64,000 nucleotides of DNA from Paenibacillus alvei DSM 29 (GCF_000293805.1 NZ_AMBZ01000004.1:517001-581000), one strand, 5' to 3'; shown: positions 9,278-19,979, numbered from the stretch's first letter. Numbers and translations are program-made. Notes: generated from the sequence alone by a model not told the origin.

Positions 9278-11464
9278 ATGGTCAAACGAATTAAGTTGCG
9301 CACGTTGACGATCGGGGGCTTATTCACCCTCTTTTTTATTGTCATAATTGGGAGACTGTTTTGGTATCAGGTAATTAATCAGCCTTTCTGGATGGCGGAG
9401 GCCAAGCAGTCATGGTCTGTAAAGCAAGAGATTAATCCAGTCCGAGGCACGATCTATGACATGAATGGTGAAGTGCTTGCTATCGATGCGCCCGCATATA
9501 CAGTAGCGGTCGGCCCTAAGGTCATTCAAGAACTGCGCACCTCTACGAAGTTAGTTGAGAAGAATATTGACATTGAGCGGCTTATCGTAGAGAAGCTGAG
9601 CACGGTGCTGAAAAAGCCCGAGAGTGAATTATATGAGCTAGTTCGCAGAAAGAAGAAAGACAAAGACGAATTCTATACCCAAGTCGAAGTTCGCAGTGAG
9701 GGCTGGAAGGTTAGTGATGAGACAGCACAGAAGCTGCGAGAATTTACGGACGAACTAAAGAAGGAGACCGAGCTAAGGGATGTCGGACTCTATCTCTTGC
9801 CTGAGGTGAAGCGCTTCTACGCGAAAGAGTCATTGGCTTCACATGTGCTTGGCTATACGGACAAGCAAGGCAATCCCGTTGGCGGGATTGAGAAGCTGTA
9901 TGATGAGCAACTGCGTGGGGTGGCAGGGATGCTCCAATACGAGAAGGATAGGATGGGCAATAAACTCCCAAAAGCTTCAGAAGTATACAAGCCATCCAAG
10001 GATGGTGAGAACATCTACCTCACAATCGATCGGACAATACAGCAATATATTCAAGATGCGATGCGAGAGGTATACAATAAATATTCTCCTCATAGTATGA
10101 CGGTCATTGCGGCAGATCCGAAGACTGGCGATATATTGGGGCTTGCGAATATGCCGGATTTCAATCCAAATCAGTATTGGAATGCCAAGGATATTGCGGC
10201 ATTTTACAATCACGCAGTACAGTCACGTTACGAGCCGGGATCAACGTTCAAGATCGTGACACTTGCTGCGGCTGTTCAAGAAGGCATCTTTGATCCGAAT
10301 GCGACATTTGCCTCTGGCCGGATCTATGCGGGAGGACGCCTCATCCATGACGTTAATCGGGATGGATGGGGAAGAATTACGTACTTGGAAGGCTTGAAGC
10401 GCTCCAGTAACGTTGCCTTTGTTAAACTGGGATTTGAGCAGCTAAAGGAAGAGCGCCTAAAGGCGTACATCGAGAAGTTTGGCTTTGGTAAACCGACAGG
10501 CATCGAGCTTCCGGGAGAGAACAATGGTCTTATCCGATTTGAATATCCGGCTGACGTTGCTGCAGCATCTTATGGACATGGTAAGGTTCAAGTAACGCCG
10601 ATCCAGCAAATTATGGCGGTTGCGGCTGTAGCGAATGGCGGGAAGCTTATGAAGCCGCACATTGTTCGGAAAATTCATGATCCCGTTACGGGTGAAGTGA
10701 CTGAGCGCAAGCCGGAGGTAGTGCGTGAGGTAATCGAACCAGGCATTGCCAAAAAGGTAAGTGAATACTTAGAACAGGTTGTGGCGGATCAACAGATTGG
10801 TACAGGTAAAAATGCTTATATGGAAGGATATCGCGTTGCCGGCAAGACAGGTACGGCCTTAAAGGTCATCAATGGTGAATATGCCAATACGCGTGCTGTT
10901 GTATCCTTTGTCGGCTTCGCACCTGTCGAGGATCCGCGTATTGCACTGCTGGTGGTAGTGGACGATCCGCAGGACTATTGGGAGGGTGGCGGCTTTGTAG
11001 CGCCGCTCATGTTTAAGAAGATCGTAACACAGTCGCTTCGTTATATGGGGGTTCCTTCCTCGATCGATGGGCAAGAAAAAGGCAACGAGAAGAAGACGGG
11101 GGCTCCAATAACGGTTAAGGCGCCAGACGTGCAGGGCTTGAAGCCATATGATGCCAAGCAGCGGCTGGCTGAGCAAGGGATCGTGTTCGAGACAGTAGGC
11201 GCAGGAGACAAGGTGAAACGTCAATATCCGGCTCCGGGCGAACCTTTGGCGATTGGTCAACGGATATATTTGCTTACCGACGAGCCTAACAAGCTGCCGC
11301 TGCCGAACTTTAAGGGCAAATCACTGCGCGATGTTATGGAAATCACCTCCATGCTTGGCTGGGAAGTGCGTGTAGATGGTGAAGGGTATGTAACGGAACA
11401 AAAAGAAGCAAATGAGAACGGAACACGTATCGTTCATATTAAATTAGAGCCAAAACATCCGTAG
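9278..11464 (+). CDS. pbpB: Division transpeptidase PBP2B (FtsI-type) with two PASTA domains
   Basis: A 728-residue class B penicillin-binding protein that crosslinks septal peptidoglycan. It has an N-terminal membrane anchor (about 10-30), a dimerisation domain, and a transpeptidase domain with S322-T-F-K, S376-S-N and K523-T-G-T. Two C-terminal PASTA segments follow (about 610-670 and 675-728; VQGLKPYDAKQRLAEQG and LPNFKGKSLRDVMEI). Two PASTA repeats and the place right after ftsL indicate the division enzyme rather than SpoVD. I prefer ATG 9278 over ATG 9272, which would be too close to the gaggg site. Confidence 0.93.
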   Translation: MVKRIKLRTLTIGGLFTLFFIVIIGRLFWYQVINQPFWMAEAKQSWSVKQEINPVRGTIYDMNGEVLAIDAPAYTVAVGPKVIQELRTSTKLVEKNIDIERLIVEKLSTVLKKPESELYELVRRKKKDKDEFYTQVEVRSEGWKVSDETAQKLREFTDELKKETELRDVGLYLLPEVKRFYAKESLASHVLGYTDKQGNPVGGIEKLYDEQLRGVAGMLQYEKDRMGNKLPKASEVYKPSKDGENIYLTIDRTIQQYIQDAMREVYNKYSPHSMTVIAADPKTGDILGLANMPDFNPNQYWNAKDIAAFYNHAVQSRYEPGSTFKIVTLAAAVQEGIFDPNATFASGRIYAGGRLIHDVNRDGWGRITYLEGLKRSSNVAFVKLGFEQLKEERLKAYIEKFGFGKPTGIELPGENNGLIRFEYPADVAAASYGHGKVQVTPIQQIMAVAAVANGGKLMKPHIVRKIHDPVTGEVTERKPEVVREVIEPGIAKKVSEYLEQVVADQQIGTGKNAYMEGYRVAGKTGTALKVINGEYANTRAVVSFVGFAPVEDPRIALLVVVDDPQDYWEGGGFVAPLMFKKIVTQSLRYMGVPSSIDGQEKGNEKKTGAPITVKAPDVQGLKPYDAKQRLAEQGIVFETVGAGDKVKRQYPAPGEPLAIGQRIYLLTDEPNKLPLPNFKGKSLRDVMEITSMLGWEVRVDGEGYVTEQKEANENGTRIVHIKLEPKHP

Positions 11465-11585
11465 GGTGTGAGGTGAAAAAAGAGAAAAGAAGTCTTATGG
11501 ATTATCCTCATGGAGAGCTTGTTCTATCCTCTGGTTGTCCCGAATAGGTTGGTTATGAACCGATGTCGGACGAGGGAGGGTATGT

Positions 11586-13514
11586 ATGAAGGTTACAGGG
11601 GTGACGATCCGTAAAAGGTTAATTGTTGGAATGGTGCTCATATCGATTGGATTTATCGCGCTCGTTGTCCGCTTGGCATATGTACAACTGTGGGAGGGCA
11701 AGGATTTGGCGGATCTTGCAGAAGATTCGTGGAGAAGAGAGATTCCTATCTTCCAAAAGCGCGGTGAGATACTGGATCGCAAAGGCGAGAGGATCGCCTA
11801 CAATATCAGTTCTCCAACGATATGGGCTATTCCTGTGCAAATTGAAGATCAAAAGGGTACTGCTGCACAGATTGCCCCTCTTCTGGGGATGAAAACGGAA
11901 GATGTAGAGCGCATGATTGCGAAAGGGCAGTCTGTTAAGCAGATTAAGGGCGGCGGTCGTAAAATATCGCTTGAAACAGCGGAAAAAGTGCGCGATCTAA
12001 ACTTGCCGGGGATTGTAGTGGCAGAGGATAATAAAAGATATTATCCTTATGGCGATTTGGCAGCTCACATTCTTGGATTTACGGGTATTGACAATCAAGG
12101 ATTAACAGGTATTGAGCAGAGGTATGATTCTGCTTTAACAGGCTTGCGCGGCAACATTGCCTATTTGTCTGATGCAAGCGGCAAGCAGATGCCGAATTCG
12201 TCAGAAAAGTACGTTGTGCCCCGAGATGGATTAAATTTGCAATTGACGATCGACAAGCAGATACAGACAATTATGGAGCGGGAACTTGATCGTGCGATGG
12301 ATGAATTAAAGCCGAATCAGGCACTCGCAATTGCTATGGATCCGAATAATGGTGAAATATTGGCAATGGCGAGCCGCCCGAGCTACGATCCGGCCCAATA
12401 CAAAGACTTCCCGCCTGATGTATATAATCGTAACCTGCCAATTTGGATGACGTACGAGCCGGGTTCTACGTTCAAGATTATTACGCTTGCGGCTGCCTTG
12501 GAGGAGGGGAAGGTCGATTTATACAACGAGCATTTTTTCGACCCAGGACGTGTTGAAGTCGGCGGAGCCAAGCTGCGCTGCTGGAAACGCGGGGGACATG
12601 GCAGTCAGACCTTTTTGGAGGTTGTGCAAAACTCTTGTAACCCAGGATTCGTTGCTCTTGGAAATCGGCTTGGCAAGGAGACGCTGTTCGATTACATACG
12701 CAACTTTGGTTTCGGGCAGAAGACAGGCATTGATTTGAGTGGCGAAGCAAGCGGCATTTTGTTCAAACTGAGCCGGGTAGGTCCAGTAGAGCTTGCGACT
12801 ACTGCGTTCGGACAAGGGGTATCCGTTACACCAATCCAGCAAATTACTGCTGTATCGGCAGCTATTAACGGAGGGAAGCTGTTCAAGCCTCATGTGGCTA
12901 AGTCTTTTATCCAGCCGGAAACTGGGATGGTTGTGGATGAGATTAAGCCAGAGCTGGTCAAAAAAGTCATTAGCCCCGAAACGTCCAGCAAAGTGCGTGA
13001 CGCCCTCGAACATGTGGTTGCACAGGGTACAGGGAGAAATGCATTCATTGACGGATATCGTGTTGGCGGAAAAACGGGTACTGCTCAAAAAGTTATCAAT
13101 GGCAGATATTCACCGAATGAACATATTGTATCCTTTGTCGGCTTTGCCCCTGCTGATGATCCGAAGATTGTGGTCTATACGGCTGTCGATAACCCGCAAG
13201 GTATTCAATTCGGTGGTCTGGTTGCCGCGCCAATTGTAAAGAGAATTATGGAGGACTCGCTTCATTACATGGGAGTTGAGCCGCGTAAGGATCAAGTTGC
13301 GCGCAAATACCGATTCGATGAAACGCCGATTGTTGTCGTCCCGAACTTAGTAGGGAAGACGCTGACTGATATCTACGAAGATATGAATATGAATTTTCAA
13401 TTAGCGAAATCCGGTACGGGTAACACTGTTATTCATCAGGCGCCCAAACCGGGAACCCGTGTAGATCGAGGTTCTACGATCCGAATTTACATGGGAGAAG
13501 AGACGGAGGAATAA
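11586..13514 (+). CDS. spoVD: Sporulation transpeptidase SpoVD (stage V sporulation protein D)
   Basis: A 642-residue class B PBP with an N-terminal helix (about 12-32) and transpeptidase motifs S294-T-F-K, S350-C-N and K496-T-G-T. A single C-terminal PASTA domain follows (VPNLVGKTLTDIYEDMNMNF onwards). In Bacillus, SpoVD works with SpoVE to make the spore cortex and is sigma-E dependent. One PASTA domain and the location after pbpB and before murE match SpoVD. The 121-nt gap before it is the longest in this part of the cluster and could hold its own promoter. Start ATG 11586 has gagggaggg at 11572-11580. Confidence 0.93.
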   Translation: MKVTGVTIRKRLIVGMVLISIGFIALVVRLAYVQLWEGKDLADLAEDSWRREIPIFQKRGEILDRKGERIAYNISSPTIWAIPVQIEDQKGTAAQIAPLLGMKTEDVERMIAKGQSVKQIKGGGRKISLETAEKVRDLNLPGIVVAEDNKRYYPYGDLAAHILGFTGIDNQGLTGIEQRYDSALTGLRGNIAYLSDASGKQMPNSSEKYVVPRDGLNLQLTIDKQIQTIMERELDRAMDELKPNQALAIAMDPNNGEILAMASRPSYDPAQYKDFPPDVYNRNLPIWMTYEPGSTFKIITLAAALEEGKVDLYNEHFFDPGRVEVGGAKLRCWKRGGHGSQTFLEVVQNSCNPGFVALGNRLGKETLFDYIRNFGFGQKTGIDLSGEASGILFKLSRVGPVELATTAFGQGVSVTPIQQITAVSAAINGGKLFKPHVAKSFIQPETGMVVDEIKPELVKKVISPETSSKVRDALEHVVAQGTGRNAFIDGYRVGGKTGTAQKVINGRYSPNEHIVSFVGFAPADDPKIVVYTAVDNPQGIQFGGLVAAPIVKRIMEDSLHYMGVEPRKDQVARKYRFDETPIVVVPNLVGKTLTDIYEDMNMNFQLAKSGTGNTVIHQAPKPGTRVDRGSTIRIYMGEETEE

Positions 13515-13517
13515 TTA

Positions 13518-15014
13518 ATGCAACAGATGCAATTGGCTGAAGCCTGCTCGCGAATGCTGACAGCGAAGTGCAAGGGAAATGAACACACTGTAGTAACAGG
13601 ACTTGCTATGGATTCTCGCGATGTGAAGCAAGGCGATCTGTTTTTCTGTATTTCAGGGACGGCTGAAGACGGCCATCGTTACGCAGAGCAAGCGGTTCAA
13701 GCTGGCGCAGCTGCACTTGTCGTGGAACGTGAATTAGATTTGCAGGTTCCTCAGCTGATCGTCAAGAGTGCTAGACATGCACTTGCTGTATTATCCGACG
13801 CGTTCTATGGCTCGCCTAGCCGTGCTTTGAACCTGATCGGGATTACAGGAACGAACGGCAAAACGACGACGACGTATTTGATTGAAAAAATCTTGAATGA
13901 TGCCAAGCGCAAAGCAGGTGTCATTGGGACGATTCAAATGCGATATGCAGGCAAGGTATTTCCGATGTCTCGTACAACTCCAAATGCTTTCGAGCTGCAG
14001 AAGTCGCTTCATGATATGGTGAACGAGGGTGTGGATTCTGTAGCAATGGAGGTATCTTCACATGCGCTCGTACAAGGACGTGTGCAAGGCTGCCGCTTCC
14101 GTACAGCTGTTTTTACGAATTTGACGCAAGATCATTTGGACTATCATGAGACGATGGAAGCTTATCGCGAAGCAAAAGGACTGCTATTCTCACGACTTGG
14201 CAATACCTTTTCAGATGTAGAGGCAGAACGCTCTTACGCGGTGCTCAATGGAGATGATCCGTCGTCTGAATATTTTGCCAGCATTACAACTGCTGAGACA
14301 ATTAAATACGGTATGTTTGAACAAGCGGATGTTCGTGCAGAGAATATTCGGATTACGGCAAAAGGAACGAGCTTCACCGTGCATACATTTAAGGGATCGT
14401 TGGACATCCAGCTGCGTATGGTTGGTAAATTCAATGTGTATAATGCATTGGCTGCAATTGCTGTAGGCCTCATTGAAGGTATCGAGCTCGAAGCCATTCG
14501 CGACAGCCTGCAAAGCGTACCAGGTGTTGATGGACGTGTAGAAGCAGTTGAAGCTGGGCAATCTTTCGCAGTAATTGTGGATTATGCGCATACGCCTGAT
14601 GGACTAGAAAATGTGCTGCAGACAGTTAAAGAGTTTGCCGAAGGCCGTGTTATCAGTGTATTTGGCTGCGGTGGTGACCGCGATCGTACGAAACGCCCGC
14701 TAATGGGCAAAATTTCTGCGCGATATGCTGATTACTCTATTGTTACTTCCGATAACCCGCGCACAGAAGACCCGGATCTCATCATTAAGGACATTGTAGA
14801 AGGGCTTCATGAAGTGAAATTGGATCCGAGCCGTTACGAATGCATCGTTGATCGCCGCGCTGCCATTACGAAAGCTATTGAAATGGCAAGCCCGCACGAT
14901 GTAGTATTGATTGCGGGGAAAGGCCATGAAACGTATCAAATCATCGGCAAGGAAACATTTGACTTCGATGACCGTTTGGTGGCCAAAGAAGCGATAAGGG
15001 GTATAGTTCAGTGA
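13518..15014 (+). CDS. murE: UDP-MurNAc-L-alanyl-D-glutamate--meso-diaminopimelate ligase
   Basis: A 498-residue Mur ligase that adds the third residue of the stem peptide. The ATP-binding loop is GITGTNGKTTT. The DNPR signature (D412-N-P-R415) is specific for meso-diaminopimelate, so the wall should be of A1-gamma type, in agreement with dapL downstream. Mur ligase middle domain motifs (SSHALVQGRV, DHLDYHETMEAY) are intact. It starts 3 nt after the spoVD stop and its end overlaps murF by 4 nt. Confidence 0.96.
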   Translation: MQQMQLAEACSRMLTAKCKGNEHTVVTGLAMDSRDVKQGDLFFCISGTAEDGHRYAEQAVQAGAAALVVERELDLQVPQLIVKSARHALAVLSDAFYGSPSRALNLIGITGTNGKTTTTYLIEKILNDAKRKAGVIGTIQMRYAGKVFPMSRTTPNAFELQKSLHDMVNEGVDSVAMEVSSHALVQGRVQGCRFRTAVFTNLTQDHLDYHETMEAYREAKGLLFSRLGNTFSDVEAERSYAVLNGDDPSSEYFASITTAETIKYGMFEQADVRAENIRITAKGTSFTVHTFKGSLDIQLRMVGKFNVYNALAAIAVGLIEGIELEAIRDSLQSVPGVDGRVEAVEAGQSFAVIVDYAHTPDGLENVLQTVKEFAEGRVISVFGCGGDRDRTKRPLMGKISARYADYSIVTSDNPRTEDPDLIIKDIVEGLHEVKLDPSRYECIVDRRAAITKAIEMASPHDVVLIAGKGHETYQIIGKETFDFDDRLVAKEAIRGIVQ

Positions 15015-16417
15015 TTGAAACGACGTTACGAGAAGTAGCGGACTTATGTGGAGGGACGCTTTCCGACCCCTCCTATGGAGACCGCACGGTGAAAGGAATT
15101 AGCACGAACTCACGCAAGATCGAGTCAAGTGTATTGTTCGTGCCGCTTCAAGGAGAACGGTTCGATGGACATCTGTATGCGGATCAAGCCTTGAAGGATG
15201 GGGCAGCAGCTGCGATGTGGGAATCCAATCATGATGATGCACCGCAGGGATATCCGCTCATCATGGTGGACAACACATTAGAGGCGCTTCAGCGGCTGGC
15301 ACAAGCTTATTTGGCCCAGCAGCAGGTAAAGGTAGTAGCTATTACAGGTAGCAATGGCAAGACGACTACGAAGGATATGATTGCTTCTGTTCTTGCGGAA
15401 CGTTATCGTGTTCACAAGACGGATGGCAATTTCAATAATCATATTGGCCTTCCGTTAACGATATTGTCCATGCCGAAAGATACGGAAATTGCAGTTCTCG
15501 AAATGGGAATGAGCGGAAGAGGCGAAATTGAACTTCTATCTTCCATCGCTCAGCCTGATGCGGCAGTTATTACGAACATTGGGGAAGCGCATTTGCTTCA
15601 GCTTGGTTCCCGTGAAGAGATTGCACGTGCTAAGCTAGAAATTATTAGCGGATTACGAGAAAATGGAGTGCTCATCTGTCATGGAGACGAACCACTTGTT
15701 GACATGGCACTTTCGGAAGAAGCAACGAAGCGGCCTAAGAATATGTCAGTGATTCGCTTCGGTGCAGGTATGCAGTGTGATGTTCGGCCAGAGCATATCG
15801 ATCTTCATGAGGCGGGGACGACATTCACGGTTGCGGCATCTGACAGTCAGAAGGCGATGGCTGTCGAGCTTCCGCTCTTAGGCAAGCACAATGTCATTAA
15901 CGCGTTGGCTGCTGTTGCAATAGGCCGCTTGTTCGGTCTTACTGACGAGCAGATTGCGCAAGGTCTTGGTAACGCACAAATAAGCGGTATGCGATTTGAA
16001 CGGACGATTACGCCCGGCGGATGGGTATTATTAAATGATGCCTATAATGCTAGTCCAACTGCAACGAAGGCGGCACTGGATGTGCTTGCTGAACTGCATG
16101 GGGGCAAACGGATTGCTATTCTTGGCGATATGCTAGAGCTGGGGCCTGATGAAGCGGAGCTCCATTATGAAGTCGGAACGTCGATTCAACCGGGAAGCCT
16201 TGACCTTCTGCTTACATACGGCAGACTGGGTCGTGAAATTGCGGCGGGCGCCCTGCAACATTTGGCGAAGGAATCCGTTTATTCATTTGATGAAAAGGCT
16301 AAATTGAAGGCTTGCCTGCTGCAGCATGTTCGCTCAGGGGATACCGTGCTAGTGAAGGCATCTAGAGGAATGAAACTAGAAGAAGTTGTTAATGAATGGA
16401 CTAGTGTCCAACATTAA
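15011..16417 (+). CDS. murF: UDP-MurNAc-tripeptide--D-alanyl-D-alanine ligase
   Basis: A 468-residue Mur ligase adding D-Ala-D-Ala to complete the UDP-MurNAc-pentapeptide. The P-loop AITGSNGKTTTKDM, the NIGEAHLLQLGSRE block and LLNDAYNASPTATKAALD are MurF characteristics. It starts at GTG 15011 overlapping the murE stop (GTGA), a translational coupling arrangement. In B. subtilis murF lies elsewhere with ddl; the murE-murF pair here is the common order in Paenibacillus-type clusters. Confidence 0.96.
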   Translation: MIETTLREVADLCGGTLSDPSYGDRTVKGISTNSRKIESSVLFVPLQGERFDGHLYADQALKDGAAAAMWESNHDDAPQGYPLIMVDNTLEALQRLAQAYLAQQQVKVVAITGSNGKTTTKDMIASVLAERYRVHKTDGNFNNHIGLPLTILSMPKDTEIAVLEMGMSGRGEIELLSSIAQPDAAVITNIGEAHLLQLGSREEIARAKLEIISGLRENGVLICHGDEPLVDMALSEEATKRPKNMSVIRFGAGMQCDVRPEHIDLHEAGTTFTVAASDSQKAMAVELPLLGKHNVINALAAVAIGRLFGLTDEQIAQGLGNAQISGMRFERTITPGGWVLLNDAYNASPTATKAALDVLAELHGGKRIAILGDMLELGPDEAELHYEVGTSIQPGSLDLLLTYGRLGREIAAGALQHLAKESVYSFDEKAKLKACLLQHVRSGDTVLVKASRGMKLEEVVNEWTSVQH

Positions 16418-16444
16418 CTGGTTGTGTAACGGGAGGTGTAAGGA

Positions 16445-17407
16445 TTGGACTTCAAGTTGATGTTAATGACAATCGGTGTATCTTTTCTCCTAGCCGTCAT
16501 ATTGGGCCCGTTAACGATACCGCTTCTTCGTAGGCTGAAGTTTGGTCAGCAGGTTCGTGATGATGGTCCGAAGGCTCATTTGAAAAAAGCAGGAACTCCA
16601 ACAATGGGTGGCGCAATTATTTTACTTGCGTTTGCCCTTTCTTTCCTTAAATTTTCGGTGATGGATACCGATTTCTATGTGCTGCTTATCGCAACACTTG
16701 GATTTGGCTTAATTGGATTTTTAGATGATTACATCAAAATTATTTTTAAACGTTCTCTTGGCTTGACTGCGAAGCAGAAGCTGCTTGGACAGCTAGTCTG
16801 TTCGGGTTTAATCTGTGTTCTGCTGTGGCAGTCCGGTCATAGTACGGTAATCTCGATACCAGGGACATCTTTTGGTCTTGATTTTGGATGGTTTTACTAT
16901 CCGTTCATCGTATTGATGATGCTTGCCGTGAGTAATGCGGTGAACTTTACGGATGGCCTGGATGGCTTGCTTGCCGGTACAAGTGCGATTGCATTCTCGG
17001 CATTTGCGGTTATCGCAATGCAAGCATCGGAAATCTCGGCAGCTGTTAGTGCAGCAGCTATGGTCGGTGCAGTGCTCGGTTTTCTCGTCTTCAATGCGCA
17101 TCCAGCTAAGGTGTTCATGGGCGATACAGGTTCACTCGGTATTGGGGGAGCGATTGCTGCAGTTGCAATTCTGACAAAAACAGAGCTGCTCATCATTATT
17201 ATCGGCGGTGTATTCGTCATTGAAATGCTGTCGGTTATTATTCAGGTCGTATCCTTCAAAACACGCGGCAAGCGTGTGTTCAAGATGAGTCCGATTCATC
17301 ATCACTTTGAATTGTGCGGATGGTCGGAATGGCGGGTTGTTATCACGTTCTGGCTTGCGGGTATCGTATTAGCTGGACTTGGATTATGGATCAACAAGGG
17401 GATGTAA
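16445..17407 (+). CDS. mraY: Phospho-N-acetylmuramoyl-pentapeptide-transferase
   Basis: A 320-residue polytopic enzyme of about ten membrane helices that transfers phospho-MurNAc-pentapeptide to undecaprenyl phosphate, forming lipid I. Seen: [26 protein letters not shown] (Asp-rich motif), [20 protein letters not shown] and the SPIHHHFE loop. TTG 16445 is the start, with gggaggtg at 16431-16438. It ends 3 nt before murD. Confidence 0.96.
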   Translation: MDFKLMLMTIGVSFLLAVILGPLTIPLLRRLKFGQQVRDDGPKAHLKKAGTPTMGGAIILLAFALSFLKFSVMDTDFYVLLIATLGFGLIGFLDDYIKIIFKRSLGLTAKQKLLGQLVCSGLICVLLWQSGHSTVISIPGTSFGLDFGWFYYPFIVLMMLAVSNAVNFTDGLDGLLAGTSAIAFSAFAVIAMQASEISAAVSAAAMVGAVLGFLVFNAHPAKVFMGDTGSLGIGGAIAAVAILTKTELLIIIIGGVFVIEMLSVIIQVVSFKTRGKRVFKMSPIHHHFELCGWSEWRVVITFWLAGIVLAGLGLWINKGM

Positions 17408-17410
17408 CGA

Positions 17411-18829
17411 ATGAATCACCCAGCAACATATCAAGGAAAGCGCGTCGTCGTACTTGGCTTAGCCAAGAGCGGCGTCAGCGCAGCACAATTGTTCCACAAG
17501 TTCGGTGCTATCGTCACCGTCAATGATAAGAAGGATCGCGACAAGTGCCCCGAAGCTTCGGTATTAGAAGCTTTGGGCATTTGTGTTGTATGCGGACATC
17601 ATCCAGATGATTTAATCGATAAGCAGGTAGCTCTTGTGGTCAAGAATCCGGGGATTCCGTATACAGCGCCTCCCGTTGCTCGAGCTATTGAACTGGGCAT
17701 CGAGGTAGTGACTGAAGTAGAGGTTGCGTATCAGCTCAGCCCGGCACCGATTATCGGAATTACGGGAAGCAATGGAAAGACGACAACGACAACGTGGGTT
17801 GGAAATATGCTGGAGTCCGCTGGGATGAAGCCAATCGTAGCAGGAAATATAGGTACCCCGCTTTGTCAGGCGGCCCAGGAAGCGAGTGAGGATAATACGC
17901 TGGTTGTTGAGCTAAGCAGCTTCCAGTTGAAGGGGACAAGCGCTTTCCGCCCTCGTGTCGCCTGCCTGCTTAATATTGCGGAAACGCACCTCGATTACCA
18001 TGGCACAATGGAGGACTACGTTGCTTCGAAAGCTCGCCTGTTCGCGAATATGGGAAGCGGAGATATTGCAGTGCTGAATGCAGATGACGAGACTTGCCGT
18101 ACCCTATCGTCTCATATTCAAGCAGATCAGTGGTGGGTATCATCGATGAAGCGTGTAGAGCGTGGTGTGTTCGTAGAGCCTTCTTACGAGGTTGAGGCGG
18201 AGGAAGAAGAACGGAAGATCGTGTATGCAGACGGCACGGGCCGTGTATTCCCGATTATATCTGTTATGGAATTGGGGATCCCGGGAAGATTCAACGTGGA
18301 TAACGCCCTGGCTGCGTGTGCAATTTCGATTGCCGTGGGTGCTGAACCATCTGCCTTGGTCGAGTCTCTCCGTTCGTTCCAAGGGGTTGAACATCGTTTG
18401 GAGTTCGTATCCGAGCAGCATGGCGTGAAATATTACAACAATTCCAAAGCGACGAATACAAAAGCAACGCTGATGGCGCTTGAGGCCTTCGAACGCAATA
18501 TTATCCTTATTGCTGGCGGTCTTGACCGCGGTCTTGATTTCCATGAGCTGGTTCCGATCATGGGAGAACGAGTGAAGGCTGTTGTTGCGATGGGACAAAC
18601 ACGCCACATTATGAAAAATGTTGCTGAGAAGGCAGGTTTAACGGATATAGCAGTCGTCGACAATGTAGATCATGCAGCCGACGCTGTAAAAGAAGCTGTC
18701 GAAATGGCGCGCTCTTATGCGAAGCCAGGTGATATCGTTCTGTTGTCGCCAGCTTGTGCGAGCTGGGACATGTTCCCGTCATATGAAGATCGGGGACGAA
18801 TGTTTAAAGCGGCGGTGCATAGTCTGTAG
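17411..18829 (+). CDS. murD: UDP-N-acetylmuramoyl-L-alanine--D-glutamate ligase
   Basis: A 472-residue Mur ligase adding D-glutamate to UDP-MurNAc-L-Ala. Features: a Rossmann-like N-terminal domain (VVVLGLAKSGVSAA), the ATP loop GITGSNGKTTTTTW, NIAETHLDYHGTMEDY, and the NNSKATNTKATLMALE block near the C-terminal domain. It is tightly packed with mraY (3 nt). A GC-rich hairpin (18829-18852) begins at its stop codon. Confidence 0.96.
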   Translation: MNHPATYQGKRVVVLGLAKSGVSAAQLFHKFGAIVTVNDKKDRDKCPEASVLEALGICVVCGHHPDDLIDKQVALVVKNPGIPYTAPPVARAIELGIEVVTEVEVAYQLSPAPIIGITGSNGKTTTTTWVGNMLESAGMKPIVAGNIGTPLCQAAQEASEDNTLVVELSSFQLKGTSAFRPRVACLLNIAETHLDYHGTMEDYVASKARLFANMGSGDIAVLNADDETCRTLSSHIQADQWWVSSMKRVERGVFVEPSYEVEAEEEERKIVYADGTGRVFPIISVMELGIPGRFNVDNALAACAISIAVGAEPSALVESLRSFQGVEHRLEFVSEQHGVKYYNNSKATNTKATLMALEAFERNIILIAGGLDRGLDFHELVPIMGERVKAVVAMGQTRHIMKNVAEKAGLTDIAVVDNVDHAADAVKEAVEMARSYAKPGDIVLLSPACASWDMFPSYEDRGRMFKAAVHSL

Positions 18830-18852
18830 TAGGGGGGTGTTCAAGCCCCTAC
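18829..18852 (+). other. Hairpin between murD and spoVE
   Basis: Perfect 7-bp arms gtagggg / cccctac with a 10-nt loop and no T tract. It is probably an RNA processing or stability element in the operon rather than a terminator. Confidence 0.4.
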
Positions 18853-18876
18853 ATTGTCCTAATAGAGGTGTACCGC

Positions 18877-19974
18877 ATGGTCAAAGCACGCACTGCGCCC
18901 GATTTGTGGCTAATCGTCTCGGTACTGTCCCTGCTATCGATCGGCATGATTATGGTATACAGCGCCGGTGCTGTTCTCGCCTTCCGGGAATACGGAGACT
19001 CGTTCTATTTCGTTAAGCGTCAATTGCTGTTTGCTCTGCTGGGGATTGCTGCCATGTTCATTACGATGAATACGGACTACCGCGTATGGAAGCGTTATGC
19101 CAAGGTAGGTCTTCTCATTTGCTTCGCCTTGCTTATCATTGTTCTTATTCCTGGTATCGGCAATGTGCGGGGGGGAGCGCGAAGCTGGCTTGGTATCGGC
19201 TCATTTGGTATACAGCCCTCCGAATTCATGAAGCTAGGCATGATTTTGTTTATGGCTAAAATGCTCTCTGAGGATCAAGTGCGCATTACGGACTTTACGA
19301 AGGGGCTGCTGCCGCCGCTCGCGATTATGGGCACAGCGTTTGGGCTCATCATGATGCAGCCGGATCTTGGTACAGGGACGGTCATGGTCGGTGCAGTGCT
19401 GCTCGTTATTTTTGTGGCAGGGGCACAGATTAAGCACTTGATGTCACTTGCTATGGTTGGCATTGCTGGCTTTGTTGGACTCGTCCTAGCGGCACCTTAT
19501 CGGCTGCTGCGGATTACCGCCTTTCTCGATCCTTGGCAGGATCCGAGGGGGGCAGGCTATCAATCCATTCAGTCCTTGTTCGCTATAGGCCCTGGAGGGT
19601 TAATGGGACTTGGACTGGGGGCAAGCCGCCAAAAATACAGCTATGTACCCGAACCGCAAACCGACTTTATCTTTTCCATATTGGCAGAAGAGCTTGGTTT
19701 TTTAGGAGCGGTTACGGTATTGATTCTATTTTTAATCTTAGTGTGGCGTGGGATGCGAACTGCCTTGACAGCACCAGATAAATTCGGCAGTCTGCTGGCG
19801 GCAGGAATTGTTGGCATTGTAGCTGTTCAAGTCATTATCAATATCGGTGTCGTAATCGGACTCATGCCTGTTACGGGCATCACACTGCCGTTAATCAGTT
19901 ATGGAGGCTCATCTCTGACCTTAATGCTGACCGCACTAGGAATTCTACTTAATATATCACGTTATGCGAGGTGA
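18877..19974 (+). CDS. spoVE: SEDS glycosyltransferase SpoVE (FtsW/RodA family)
   Basis: A 365-residue polytopic SEDS protein with about ten membrane helices. Seen: IQPSEFMKLGMILFMAKML, the MQPDLGTG loop with the catalytic-type Asp, and the C-terminal LPLISYGGSSL signature. Between murD and murG, B. subtilis carries spoVE, which polymerises cortex glycan together with SpoVD; a dual role in division cannot be excluded without knowing whether ftsW exists elsewhere. ATG 18877 is preferred to GTG 18868 because agaggtg lies 8 nt before it. Confidence 0.9.
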   Translation: MVKARTAPDLWLIVSVLSLLSIGMIMVYSAGAVLAFREYGDSFYFVKRQLLFALLGIAAMFITMNTDYRVWKRYAKVGLLICFALLIIVLIPGIGNVRGGARSWLGIGSFGIQPSEFMKLGMILFMAKMLSEDQVRITDFTKGLLPPLAIMGTAFGLIMMQPDLGTGTVMVGAVLLVIFVAGAQIKHLMSLAMVGIAGFVGLVLAAPYRLLRITAFLDPWQDPRGAGYQSIQSLFAIGPGGLMGLGLGASRQKYSYVPEPQTDFIFSILAEELGFLGAVTVLILFLILVWRGMRTALTAPDKFGSLLAAGIVGIVAVQVIINIGVVIGLMPVTGITLPLISYGGSSLTLMLTALGILLNISRYAR

Positions 19975-19979
19975 AGGTC